A DNA stretch of 38,101 bases from Avidesulfovibrio sp964369685 (GTDB lineage Bacteria; Desulfobacterota; Desulfovibrionia; Desulfovibrionales; Desulfovibrionaceae): assembly GCA_964369685.1 (NCBI GenBank), contig CAYJFB010000023.1, positions 1-38,101 on the forward strand. Direction: 5' to 3'. Under the pieces are notes generated by a model that searched no databases, was not told the origin of the DNA, and saw only the letters and a list, made by a program, of their open reading frames with translations. Within the stretch, counting starts at the first letter, position 1, and each line of letters opens with the position of its first letter. This document shows, one piece after another, positions 8,629 to 17,492 of this stretch. Both the position numbers and the translations under genes were made by a program.

Positions 8629-11600
8629 TCAGTTTAATTCTATCATTCCTTTCTCTGCTATCATGATCAGATCATCTTTGGTATCGTGTGGTGTGTGTGC
8701 ATCGACGGTGTATACATCATAGTTTTTTCCGTCTATTGTCAACATGTCAGAAGACCATGCTCCATGGGTATCAGATAATGTCTTGTCAAAAAGAGTACCG
8801 TTCCTATCAAGGCTTAGCCCAAGTCTATTTAAAACAACATCAACACTGCCTCCAAGGTTCTCAGCTCCTTGACCAAAGACAAACAACTCAACATCTTGAA
8901 TATTACTGCTTACAAGCGCTTGTTGTATATCTGTTTTATTCAGTGTGCTTGATAGCAAAAGCTCAAAATCATCACAGCCATCGTCAACCAAAATGTCATC
9001 AATCTTTATGATTGTTGTATCCGACGTAAAAAGATCGTCGTTCGTTGTAGCGTCGGGCAGTGTATCATCTTTTCCGCCAATGAATATGTTGTCATCAGCG
9101 TCATCGAAAAGTTCATCTTTCTTCTCACTGCCCAGCACGTTGTTCATACCTTGCACACTAAAGGACAACAATTTGCTGTCCCATGCGCCAAGTTCATCTT
9201 TGACAGACACGGTGAATTGCTCTGTCAATAGGGCGTCATCATGCTTTGTGCCTGAGTGCAAATCCACATAGGCCGCCGCAGTAGCCGAATTGTCTTTGGC
9301 TTCTTCCCATGTATACAGTGTGTAGGCGTATGTGTCTGTGATGTTATCAATGCTTAATTTTCCGTACAAACCATAGGCTTCATCAACAGATTGAGGCAAT
9401 TCAGACAACGCTTCAAACAACTTCGGTGTAAAACCCCCAGGCAACAAAGCCTCTTCGGGATGTATATATGATGCACTAAAAGTCAAAACATCGCCTTTGG
9501 AACCGTTTGCATCGGGATCTGTACCTATCAGCGTACCTATAACGGATTGTACGGAATCAGGCTCGTTGTATGTATAGATGATATTATGCTGTTCGGTATC
9601 AAGCGTTAAAATAGGCTTATCGTTACTGCCTTCAAGTCGCATATGAACGACATAATCTTTGATTACATGTGTAGAGTCTTTTGCGGTAAAAGAAAAACGA
9701 AACAAAAGGTCTTCCCCTTCGTTCAACTTGTCCGCTTCTTTTTGATCGACAACAAACACATACGCGCCATTGATACTGTTTAAATACAAATTGCCGCCGT
9801 CTACATCAACAGTGGTATCATAGGTAAAATCAACACCGGACACACTCATTGACGTTACAGACACAATCGTGCTGTCAGCGACGGTATATGTCAAACTGCG
9901 AGTGTCATCAAAGTCTGAAGCAGCAACCGGCACGATACCCATCATGGCAGGCACGCCGGAATCAACGAGGTTCAAGACAACATGACCGTCACTCATAATT
10001 TCCACACCCGCTTCTTGTACTGTGTATTCAACAACACCGTCATCAAACACGAGAGGCGCTTCATTATTGCCCAACACCGTAAACGAGAGATTCTGTGAAG
10101 CTGATGCGCCCCAATGATCTGTCACGGTGATTGTAAATTGTTCTGTCGGCAAGGCCTCGTTGCTGTCACCGCGCATGTGTAAAGCGACATAGGCAATAAG
10201 GCTTGCAGGATTGTGTTGTGCTTCTTCCCACGTATATTCTGTATACTCGTAGGTATTGGTGTCGGCATTGATCGTCAGTTTGCCGTATAGGCCATATATT
10301 GTGGTTTTTGCTCCGTCAATAACCGGCGCTAGCTGCGCGATATCAATCAAAAAATCGTCATAGATATCTTGAAAACTGTACTCTGTAACATTGCCTAGAG
10401 TAGTCCAAGTCGGCTGCATCGTAGCAAAGGCCGCTTGCAACGCATTGAGCACATCTTGGTTGAGACTGCCGGGGAATAAATCCGTAAGCTTGTCTTTTAA
10501 TGTACTCATCACATGTTCAATCGCGTGATTTTGTTTGAACAACAGATTAAGTTGCGAAAATTCTTTACCAAAGAATATTTCTTGAAATGTAGGCACCACG
10601 TAGCCAAAAGCATAAGTCAGCGCTTCACTGTTATGATAATGAATGGAAGCTATATGACCCTCGTGGTGTATAATATCAGGATCTGTTGCCGCAAAAACCC
10701 CCGAGTAGGCATCCATATTGTCAACCGTCAATATAGGTTGAGTATTGGTATCTTTTCTGGTGGGAATGAGATCTTGGGCATTATCATCACCGAAAAATGA
10801 ATGCTCATTCAGTATAAAAAAATCTGTATATCGAAGTTCTTCCTGAACATTCAAATTTACAGTGTCATATTGCAGATCGTCTGGTGACACGGTCAGACTT
10901 GCTGCCATGGGCATGGTGTTCATATCGCTAAGAGACAGCGTTGTCAGGGTATCGCCATCGATTTTGCTTGATTCGCTTTCGGAATGTTGTTGATCATCTG
11001 AATCATCATGACCGATGTAACCTGATATACTGTCATCATGCACGAGAGGTTCAATAACGGGCATCGCGTTGACAGCCATTTCATTCATACCATTTATAGA
11101 AACAGTGAGGTTTTGTGTCGACCAAGCGCCGTTAATGTCTTGGACATAGACTTTAAATATGTCACTGACGATTTCATCGGTATTGAGTGTTTGTATAGCG
11201 GAAGCAGTATTGTTTAAGGAATAGCTGTATGTACCGTTTGTATCAATATTCAACGTGCCATAGAGACCGACACAGGTGGTGTTTCCTGTCGGAGCCGTAC
11301 TGTTTGCAGCACCGACGCTGTAGCTCAGGGCATCATTTTCGGCATCAAAAAGATTTATAAGCACGCCTTTTACAGGTAAGCCTATGACGTCTTCGGTTAC
11401 AGAAAGATCGCGAAGAGAGAAGATCGGGCGATCGTTGGTGCCTTCAATCTCAACATTGACAGTTTTGGAGTTGTTACTCAAAGCACCTTGTGTGTCTTGC
11501 ACAAAGACAAATGCTTGGGGCAACGAGATAGACTCTGCGGCACTCAAGGCATTCACTGTAGGATTATTGTCATTCAAAGTGAATGTCGGTTGACCTGTGT

Positions 11601-12384
11601 TTTGATCCAAGGTCAGAACCCCCAACACCTCTACGGCTGCTGGGGGGTCTCCAGTCACAAAACCATTTTCTGTAGCATAGAGTGTAGAAACACGCGCACC
11701 GTCCAATTGGAATACAAACGTCAAGCTGTCGCCATCAACATCAGTCACATTCTCCGTGGAATCAGAACCGACATCAATGAGTAGCCCGCCAAAGGGCGTG
11801 TTGGGAGCCAGTACCCCTGATTCTTGTACTGTAAGGTTGTCTGACAGTATGCCGGCGGCGTTGAAATTTTTCAATATCGGCACATCGTTTGTACCCGTAA
11901 TGGTAACGGTAAGAGCGTTTTCCCTGAACACGCCGTGCATGTCTGTTGTACGCACCACAAAAGATTCGACAACGCTTTCACCGGCAGCAAGTCCTTGTAC
12001 AGCTTCAGCGTCGTTATTTGATGTATAAGTATATTTTCCGTCGACAGAGAGTCTCAATGTACCGTATTCTGTCGGCATATCAAGATTTTCACCGGCATTA
12101 TCTGCCATCACCGTGATGCCGTTTCGTGTAACACTCAGTGTATGTGTCGTGCTGTCGGTATCAAGATTTGCCACTGAAACAGTGCCGCTGACAGTGCGAG
12201 TTATGGCATCTTCCGTCAATTGGTGTTGTGCAACGGCAGTCGTGGTACGCGGTTGAACATCAGCTCCGCCAATGGCAATATCAGGTGCATAGGAAGTGAC
12301 AACATCTTTTATATCGCCTACTGCCCAACCACGTACGGCATTGTGTTGATCTTGATTTGGTTTGACAACATTGATTATAGCCAC
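8629..12384 (-). CDS. Giant VCBS/cadherin-like repeat surface protein, probable type I secretion substrate
   Basis: About 1251 residues, made mostly of beta-sandwich repeats of the VCBS type. Typical signatures are YGTLRLSVDGKYTYTSNN, YGTLNIDTNGTYSYSLNN, YGLYGKLTINADTNTYEYT and YGLYGKLSIDNITDTYAYT, each followed by an EQF/ESF-VVxVxDxxG strand and a linker GTNDxP or GNNEAP. There is no N-terminal signal peptide. The C-terminal 170 residues include NIFIGGKDD and a domain of the kind that ends type I secretion (LapA-like) substrates, so secretion through an ABC exporter is inferred; none is encoded nearby. I favour GTG 12384 because GAGG lies 9 bases upstream. TTG 12393 would place the ribosome-binding site directly against the start. 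Likely role: adhesion or cell-cell contact. Confidence 0.85.
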   Translation of the reverse strand: MAIINVVKPNQDQHNAVRGWAVGDIKDVVTSYAPDIAIGGADVQPRTTTAVAQHQLTEDAITRTVSGTVSVANLDTDSTTHTLSVTRNGITVMADNAGENLDMPTEYGTLRLSVDGKYTYTSNNDAEAVQGLAAGESVVESFVVRTTDMHGVFRENALTVTITGTNDVPILKNFNAAGILSDNLTVQESGVLAPNTPFGGLLIDVGSDSTENVTDVDGDSLTFVFQLDGARVSTLYATENGFVTGDPPAAVEVLGVLTLDQNTGQPTFTLNDNNPTVNALSAAESISLPQAFVFVQDTQGALSNNSKTVNVEIEGTNDRPIFSLRDLSVTEDVIGLPVKGVLINLFDAENDALSYSVGAANSTAPTGNTTCVGLYGTLNIDTNGTYSYSLNNTASAIQTLNTDEIVSDIFKVYVQDINGAWSTQNLTVSINGMNEMAVNAMPVIEPLVHDDSISGYIGHDDSDDQQHSESESSKIDGDTLTTLSLSDMNTMPMAASLTVSPDDLQYDTVNLNVQEELRYTDFFILNEHSFFGDDNAQDLIPTRKDTNTQPILTVDNMDAYSGVFAATDPDIIHHEGHIASIHYHNSEALTYAFGYVVPTFQEIFFGKEFSQLNLLFKQNHAIEHVMSTLKDKLTDLFPGSLNQDVLNALQAAFATMQPTWTTLGNVTEYSFQDIYDDFLIDIAQLAPVIDGAKTTIYGLYGKLTINADTNTYEYTEYTWEEAQHNPASLIAYVALHMRGDSNEALPTEQFTITVTDHWGASASQNLSFTVLGNNEAPLVFDDGVVEYTVQEAGVEIMSDGHVVLNLVDSGVPAMMGIVPVAASDFDDTRSLTYTVADSTIVSVTSMSVSGVDFTYDTTVDVDGGNLYLNSINGAYVFVVDQKEADKLNEGEDLLFRFSFTAKDSTHVIKDYVVHMRLEGSNDKPILTLDTEQHNIIYTYNEPDSVQSVIGTLIGTDPDANGSKGDVLTFSASYIHPEEALLPGGFTPKLFEALSELPQSVDEAYGLYGKLSIDNITDTYAYTLYTWEEAKDNSATAAAYVDLHSGTKHDDALLTEQFTVSVKDELGAWDSKLLSFSVQGMNNVLGSEKKDELFDDADDNIFIGGKDDTLPDATTNDDLFTSDTTIIKIDDILVDDGCDDFELLLSSTLNKTDIQQALVSSNIQDVELFVFGQGAENLGGSVDVVLNRLGLSLDRNGTLFDKTLSDTHGAWSSDMLTIDGKNYDVYTVDAHTPHDTKDDLIMIAEKGMIELN

Positions 12385-12393
12385 TGAATACAA

Positions 12394-13113
12394 CCTCTAA
12401 GAAAAATATCAAATAAAATTATCAACAACATCAACAAAACACATCTTAAAACAATATAACAAAAGACGCACACAAAGAATCACAAGCCGTGACGTGCTTT
12501 ATGTAACGCTTCTTTTTATTATTGTTGTATTTGTTTTATTATAAACCAAACTACATAAACATTGGACACATAAATTCACTTTAACAATTTGAAATATATG
12601 ACCAATCATAAAATTTTATTACTGGAAAAATATATAGCACAACTTAGTTTAGTTTATATCAGTGGCATTTTTTTACAGGGATATTTTACCAATACCTAAG
12701 GACATGTCAACACACCCTGCCTATTGTTTCATTGCAAAAACAACCCTCATTATAAGAACTATAACACATTAAAAAAACTATGTTTATAGCCATATGACAA
12801 GAGTGTTATTTTATATAATGAAACACTGTCAAGCGTATACAACTCTGCATAAAAAAATTTAATATACAGGCTATAAATAAGTCAAGAAATATCTATAGAA
12901 AAAATACGTATATGTTGGAAAGTATCGAAACCAAACAGACGTATTCACAACCGTCAATCCAGCGCAAAATATCATTTCATTGAGATTGAAAAAAACAGAT
13001 GCGGTGTCTCCCTCCTCTGCTCTCATTCCTTATTTTAAGAGAATGAGCATACATGAAGGGCTAAACACACACATCTGTCAAAAAGAAAAGAAACAATTCA
13101 AGTAACCATGTGG
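12394..13113. other. AT-rich spacer between alaS and the VCBS gene
   Basis: A 720-bp spacer, much richer in A and T than the flanking genes. No convincing coding frame, tRNA or long repeat was seen. A TTGACA hexamer on the minus strand near 12825-12830 is a possible -35 box for the VCBS gene, but no good -10 sits at the right distance. A 7-bp inverted repeat (13022-13028 with 13041-13047) lies downstream of alaS but lacks a T-run, so it is not a clear terminator. Confidence 0.5.
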
Positions 13114-15768
13114 CTATACGACAGCCTGTTTTAGCTCCTCAAAAGCGTTGGCTACACCGTTGGGGTTGCTGCCGCCTGCTTGGGCTTGATCGGGACGCCC
13201 ACCACCTGAACCACCGACATGAGGTGCAAGCACTTTAATCAATGCCGGTGCTGTGAAACGATCGTGCAAATCTTTTGAAACATAAAGAATCAACGCCACT
13301 TTTTCATCAGGCGTTTCTGCATCAGGTGCGGCAAGACAAATAATACCAGAAGACATTTTTGAACGCACATCATCCATGTTTTCACGCAACAACTTAACAG
13401 ACATGGCAGGCAGTTCTGCCATAATCACCTGTACACCATTGATAGATTGTGCTTTATTGATGAGTTGTCCGTCTTTTCCGGCTTCTGCTTTGGTTTTTTC
13501 CAAATCTTTACGGAGTGCTTTATGCTCTTTGAGTAGCGTGTCTACACGTTCAGCGAGTTCATCGGGTTGGCTTTTTAACAAACTGCAGGCTTTTTGCAAT
13601 TGTGTTCGCTGATTATTTAAGTAATTTAAGGCGTTCCAACCTGTCAGCGCTTCAATACGACGCACGCCGGCTGAAATACCCGATTCACTGAGCAATACAA
13701 AACAACCGATTTCCCCTGTATAATTCAAGTGCGTACCGCCGCACAGCTCTACAGATTCGCTATGCTCTGGAGTGCCTATGCTTACCACGCGCACTTCATC
13801 ACCGTATTTTTCACCAAAAAGAGCCATGGCGCCGGCTTGTTCGGCCTGTTCTCGGTTCATGAGTGCCGCTGTGACCGAATAGTTTGCCATAACTGCGGCA
13901 TTGACTGCGGTTTCAACAGCCTGCAATTCTTTTTCTGTCAGCGCAGCAATATGTGAAAAGTCAAAACGCAAACGTTCCGAAGTCACCAACGAACCGGCCT
14001 GACGCACGTGTTCACCAAGCACATTACGCAACGCAGCATGCAACAAGTGTGTACAAGTATGAGAACGAGCCGACGCACAACGCGGCTCTGCATCAACCAA
14101 AAGCTCAACCTCTTGACTGAGCTGCAAAGAACCTTGGGTGATATTGACTTGTAAAACCGTCAACTCTGCAGACGGTTTGAGTGTATCTACAACAGTAGCG
14201 AGGCCTTCAGGAGCCTTTAACGAACCGCTGTCGCCTGTTTGACCGCCTGACGCGCCATAGAAAGGAGTACGATCGGTCACAAGAAAGCCTTTTGAACCTT
14301 GTTCCAACATTTCAACAGGCAAAGCGTCGGCGTCGAGCAAAGCAACGATCCGTCCTGTATCCGTCGTTTTGTCATAGCCTGTAAACAAACTTGTCAAACC
14401 GTCTTCCAAAAGTGGAGCAAAGCGTGCACCGAGATCTTTTTCACCCGATCCTTTCCACGCGGCACGCGCACGAGCTTTTTGTTCTTGCATGTGCTTGGTA
14501 AAGGTGTCTTCATCCACATCAAAATCGTGTTTTTCAGCAATCATACGCACAATATCCACAGGAAAACCGTAGGTATCATAGAGCTTAAAGGCCAAATCGC
14601 CGGGAATGATTGTTTGCCCAGAGTTTTTGTAGCCGGTGATAGCAGACTCAAGCATGACCAAACCTTTATCGAGTGTCACGCCGAAACGTTCTTCTTCTTC
14701 ACGGATGACTCGCGCCATAAAATCTGCACGGGCTTGCAGTTCGGGATAATCAGTACCCATCACCTCAACAACTTTAAGAGCCGTTTTATACAAGAAAGGC
14801 TCACGCATGCCCATTAACCAACCAAACAAACACGCCCGACGAATCAAACGCCGTAAGACATAGTTGCGTCCTTCATTGGCAGGCAAAATGCCGTCAGCGA
14901 TCATGAAAGCCATAGAACGGCTATGGTCGGCAATAACGCGAAGCGCTGTATCGGTGTCTGCATTATCGTTGTAACGCACATTAGCCAGTTGTGCGGTGTA
15001 TTGGATGAAGGCTTGAAACAAATCCGTATCATAATTACTGCGAACACCTTGGCATATAGCCGCAATGCGTTCCAAGCCCATACCCGTGTCAATAGAAGGA
15101 CGCGGCAAGGGCGTGCGTGTGCCATCGGCAGCTTGATCGTATTGCATGAACACCAAATTCCAAATTTCCAAAAAACGATCGCAATCACAGGTTCCAATAC
15201 CACAATTTGGCCCACAAGCCATGTCTGCACCCTGATCCACATGGATTTCAGAACAAGGACCGCAAGGACCTGTGTCACCCATACTCCAAAAATTATCTTT
15301 TTCACCCAAACGGAAAATCCGATCAGAAGAAACACCGGCAACGCGTTGCCACAAATCAAAGGCTTCATCGTCGTCCAAATAAATGGTGATATACAATTTT
15401 TCTTTGGGCAGTTTGAGCTTTTCGGTGATCAGTTCCCAAGCCATGCGAATTGCGTCTTCTTTAAAGTAATCACCAAAGGAAAAATTGCCGAGCATTTCAA
15501 AGAAGGTGTGGTGTCTTGCGGTGCGTCCAACATTATCAAGATCGTTATGTTTACCGCCGACACGCAAACATTTCTGAGATGTCACGGCACGAGTGTAATC
15601 ACGTTTTTCTTGACCAAGGAACAGCCGCTTAAATTGTACCATACCTGCGTTGGTAAAAAGCAACGAAGGATCGTCTTTGGGAATCAAAGACGACGAGCTG
15701 ACCCTTTGGTGCCGATAGGATTCAAAATGTTCCATAAATAAGCGACGAATGTCTTGGGCTGTAAACAT
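13114..15768 (-). CDS. alaS: Alanyl-tRNA synthetase
   Basis: Charges tRNA-Ala with alanine in the cytoplasm and hydrolyses mischarged Ser/Gly-tRNA. It is 884 residues from ATG 15768, normal for bacterial AlaRS. This start is preferred to GTG 15774 because GGGAG lies 5 bases upstream. The class II catalytic core comes first (SSSLIPKDDPSLLFTNAGM and RHHTFFEMLGNFSFGDYFK). The editing domain carries the zinc-site histidines in SHTCTHLLHAALR near residue 565 and CGGTH near residue 675. A coiled-coil (LLKEHKALRKDLEKTKAE) leads to the C-Ala domain with GGSGGGRPDQAQAGG. It appears intact. It is preceded by a long spacer and is probably monocistronic. Confidence 0.98.
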   Translation of the reverse strand: MFTAQDIRRLFMEHFESYRHQRVSSSSLIPKDDPSLLFTNAGMVQFKRLFLGQEKRDYTRAVTSQKCLRVGGKHNDLDNVGRTARHHTFFEMLGNFSFGDYFKEDAIRMAWELITEKLKLPKEKLYITIYLDDDEAFDLWQRVAGVSSDRIFRLGEKDNFWSMGDTGPCGPCSEIHVDQGADMACGPNCGIGTCDCDRFLEIWNLVFMQYDQAADGTRTPLPRPSIDTGMGLERIAAICQGVRSNYDTDLFQAFIQYTAQLANVRYNDNADTDTALRVIADHSRSMAFMIADGILPANEGRNYVLRRLIRRACLFGWLMGMREPFLYKTALKVVEVMGTDYPELQARADFMARVIREEEERFGVTLDKGLVMLESAITGYKNSGQTIIPGDLAFKLYDTYGFPVDIVRMIAEKHDFDVDEDTFTKHMQEQKARARAAWKGSGEKDLGARFAPLLEDGLTSLFTGYDKTTDTGRIVALLDADALPVEMLEQGSKGFLVTDRTPFYGASGGQTGDSGSLKAPEGLATVVDTLKPSAELTVLQVNITQGSLQLSQEVELLVDAEPRCASARSHTCTHLLHAALRNVLGEHVRQAGSLVTSERLRFDFSHIAALTEKELQAVETAVNAAVMANYSVTAALMNREQAEQAGAMALFGEKYGDEVRVVSIGTPEHSESVELCGGTHLNYTGEIGCFVLLSESGISAGVRRIEALTGWNALNYLNNQRTQLQKACSLLKSQPDELAERVDTLLKEHKALRKDLEKTKAEAGKDGQLINKAQSINGVQVIMAELPAMSVKLLRENMDDVRSKMSSGIICLAAPDAETPDEKVALILYVSKDLHDRFTAPALIKVLAPHVGGSGGGRPDQAQAGGSNPNGVANAFEELKQAVV

Positions 15769-15814
15769 AAACACTCCCTAGGTCGTGTCGTCAACTGACG
15801 ATTTTTTGTGTTAT

Positions 15815-16072
15815 ATCAAGGAAGAAAAACGAGCTTTGAGGACGAGTATATACATAATACACGACCGAAAGAGCCTGTTAAATTTGATGAAGAGAGAAAT
15901 ATTAAAACGCATAAGGGGGACTCGTCAAACGTTTTTCAAAAAGCATTCTTCAAAGAAACAAGAATTTTTGAGAACGTATTGTCAAGTAACGAATTTTCTT
16001 GCTCAATCAAGGAAGAAAAACACGCTTTGAGGGAGTGTATACAGACATACATGGCCGAAAAAGATCGTAAAG
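15815..16072. repeat. Pair of ~60-bp degenerate direct repeats, 191 bp apart
   Basis: Copy 1 starts at 15815 and copy 2 at 16006. They share ATCAAGGAAGAAAAAC, then GCTTTGAGG, then a looser match through GTATA, ATACA and CCGAAA. The 191-bp offset is not a multiple of three, so the copies are read in different frames (IKEEKRALRTSI in one, IKEEKHALRECI in the other). This points to an old duplication of non-coding or decayed coding DNA. Confidence 0.6.
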
Positions 16073-16147
16073 CCTGATGCAGAAAAAACCGAAAAAACAT
16101 TTATATGAACGCGATTAAAGAGAAAGAATGCACGACTTCATCGCACG

Positions 16148-16208
16148 AAAATGCATAATAAAACCTCTACATGTTGTCTCTGTTTATAGAGATTTTACTA
16201 TGCATTTT
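16148..16208 (-). other. 21-bp hairpin downstream of the YbjQ-like gene
   Basis: Arms 16148-16168 and 16188-16208 (AAAATGCATA at one outer end, TATGCATTTT at the other) form a 21-bp stem around a 19-nt loop. The only two imperfect positions are A-C mismatches on the plus strand but G-U pairs on the minus strand, so the structure is fully paired only in a minus-strand transcript. It starts about 35 bases after the stop of the upstream minus-strand gene. No separate T-run follows; T-rich stretches are inside the stem. It may be a transcript end or a stability element. Confidence 0.5.
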
Positions 16209-16243
16209 ATTGTGGAGCACAGCTTTTTTAAAGATGTAAAAAA

Positions 16244-16954
16244 TCAGCCAATTTGGCGTTGAAGACTGTTGCGACGACGACGGCGTTCGCGTGCATCAAA
16301 TATGGCAGGATCAATGTCATCTTCGTCATTTTTAGCATTGTTGGAACGAAGGAGCGCTTGACTGACGGATTGCCCTTGCATATCGGCAAGATTCTTTTGC
16401 TCTTCTTCGGGAGCTTGAGCACCAAGGATGCTTGAAGCTTGGCTTTTCAGAAAATCACGAGCAGCAATAACGGTTTTATCTTGAACCGCTTCATACCCCT
16501 GGGGAACCGAATCTTCTTCACGTTCGAAGGTGTTGGTAAGGGGGCGTTCATTGGATGTGGGCAAACCGTCATCCATCATGGAAAATCGATTAAGCAAGGC
16601 CGCGGCACCGAAGCGTTGTTCAGCTTCCCATTCAAACATGACCGCCGTACCGAAACATGAGAAATATTTACTGCCGTCGGGATGGAAAGCCACATTTTCG
16701 GAATAACCGACAATGGCGTGTGCGCCCTTATTGACGGCACGTGAAGCCATACCAAAGAAAGCCTCTTCAGAATCATATCCACGACAACAAACCAGTCCCA
16801 AAACTTTACTGATTTGTTTGCCTTCGACTTTATCGGTTGTCACAACAGGAAATTTACCGCCAAGAAAGAGATCTTTAACTCGTTCGGTCATGAGATCGGG
16901 TTGTTCTTCTTTTTTCCGATTTTTCTTATCGTTTCCACTGAGTAAAAAAAACAT
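16244..16954 (-). CDS. YbjQ/UPF0145-like domain protein with charged C-terminal tail
   Basis: 236-residue cytoplasmic protein of unknown function. Residues about 34-110 resemble the YbjQ (UPF0145, once called heavy-metal-binding) fold: FPVVTTDKVEGKQISKVLGL, an alanine helix with MASRAVNKGAHAIVGY (family pattern GANAVVG), and a final strand FGTAVMFEW. The two cysteines in LVCCRGYD could bind metal but this is untested. The remaining 120 residues are polar and probably disordered, ending in an arginine-rich stretch ARERRRRRNSLQRQIG that could bind nucleic acid or a partner. The N-terminus is lysine-rich. GGAGG lies 8 bases upstream of the ATG. It is divergent from the PFOR gene and upstream of alaS. 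Confidence 0.65.
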   Translation of the reverse strand: MFFLLSGNDKKNRKKEEQPDLMTERVKDLFLGGKFPVVTTDKVEGKQISKVLGLVCCRGYDSEEAFFGMASRAVNKGAHAIVGYSENVAFHPDGSKYFSCFGTAVMFEWEAEQRFGAAALLNRFSMMDDGLPTSNERPLTNTFEREEDSVPQGYEAVQDKTVIAARDFLKSQASSILGAQAPEEEQKNLADMQGQSVSQALLRSNNAKNDEDDIDPAIFDARERRRRRNSLQRQIG

Positions 16955-17492
16955 ATACGACGCCTCCAGCGTTTGAATACTGACAGATACAACTTAATCA
17001 TGCAAAATCCATACCATAACAAAAAAAAGAAAAACAACAAAGAAAGAACATCTCTGTACTTTTATTTTTGTATATTATATTAAAATGTTGTAATAAAAAA
17101 TATCTTTTTCAAAAAAAATCAATAAAACAGACTGTTCAATCAAACAGTCCTGTGATACATATCATAACCGAAGAAAAAATGACACCAAAGAGAAAGAATA
17201 TCAAAAACGCACCGGCAGACAGGTTTCTGCTGTCTGCCGTCGAAGAGATCTTTTATTGTCAAATGTCATATAACTTTTTATTACACAACTGAAAGAAAAA
17301 ATCGTATACAAAACGCTTTTTTATAACCGCAGTCCCCCTATAATTTTGTTCGTGGAATATAAAGGGGTTGTTCGATGTGTTCTACTTGTCTTTATTTGCA
17401 AAACAGGGTAATTGATTGCAACATTAAATGAATGGAAGACACAGAAGCAGGAACATTTCAAAACAGGAAATCATGCGAAGGAGTTTTTTACA
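16955..17492. other. Divergent control region between the YbjQ-like gene and PFOR
   Basis: 538 bp of AT-rich DNA separating the divergent starts, so it should hold promoters for both genes. It contains the hairpin at 17213-17239 and a TATAAT hexamer at 17339-17344 on the plus strand, about 150 bp before the PFOR ATG; no convincing -35 box sits 16-18 bp upstream of it. A 74-codon plus-strand frame at 17068-17292 has no recognisable features and is not called. Confidence 0.5.
17213..17239. other. 10-bp perfect hairpin in the PFOR upstream region
   Basis: CGGCAGACAG (17213-17222) and CTGTCTGCCG (17230-17239) pair perfectly around a 7-nt loop. It is GC-rich in an AT-rich spacer. On the plus strand the next T-run begins about 10 bases later. 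On the minus strand GTGCG is followed by five Ts. It could end a small RNA or act in the leader of one of the flanking genes. Confidence 0.5.

Larger units (their letters stand above)
15769..16243. other. Spacer with a degenerate direct repeat and a long hairpin
   Basis: 475 bp between the YbjQ-like gene and alaS. A roughly 60-bp direct repeat occurs at 15815-15880 and 16006-16072. Both copies open with the same 16 bases (ATCAAGGAAGAAAAAC) and then diverge. The plus strand has open frames of 81 and 89 codons across it, but the two repeat copies fall in different frames, no ribosome-binding site stands out and I recognise no family. I therefore do not call a gene; a decayed gene fragment or an RNA element are both possible. 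The alaS promoter should lie here. Confidence 0.5.

Noticed and set aside
13022..13047. Inverted repeat CTCATTC/GAATGAG downstream of alaS as a terminator
   Set aside because: Only a 7-bp stem with a 12-nt loop and no T-run on the minus strand.
14923..15741. Long open frame (272 codons) on the plus strand inside alaS
   Set aside because: It is exactly antisense to the conserved AlaRS catalytic core and has no domain signature of its own; a frame shadow.
17068..17292. 74-codon plus-strand frame upstream of PFOR
   Set aside because: Lysine/asparagine-rich low-complexity translation, no ribosome-binding site and interrupted by the hairpin at 17213-17239.
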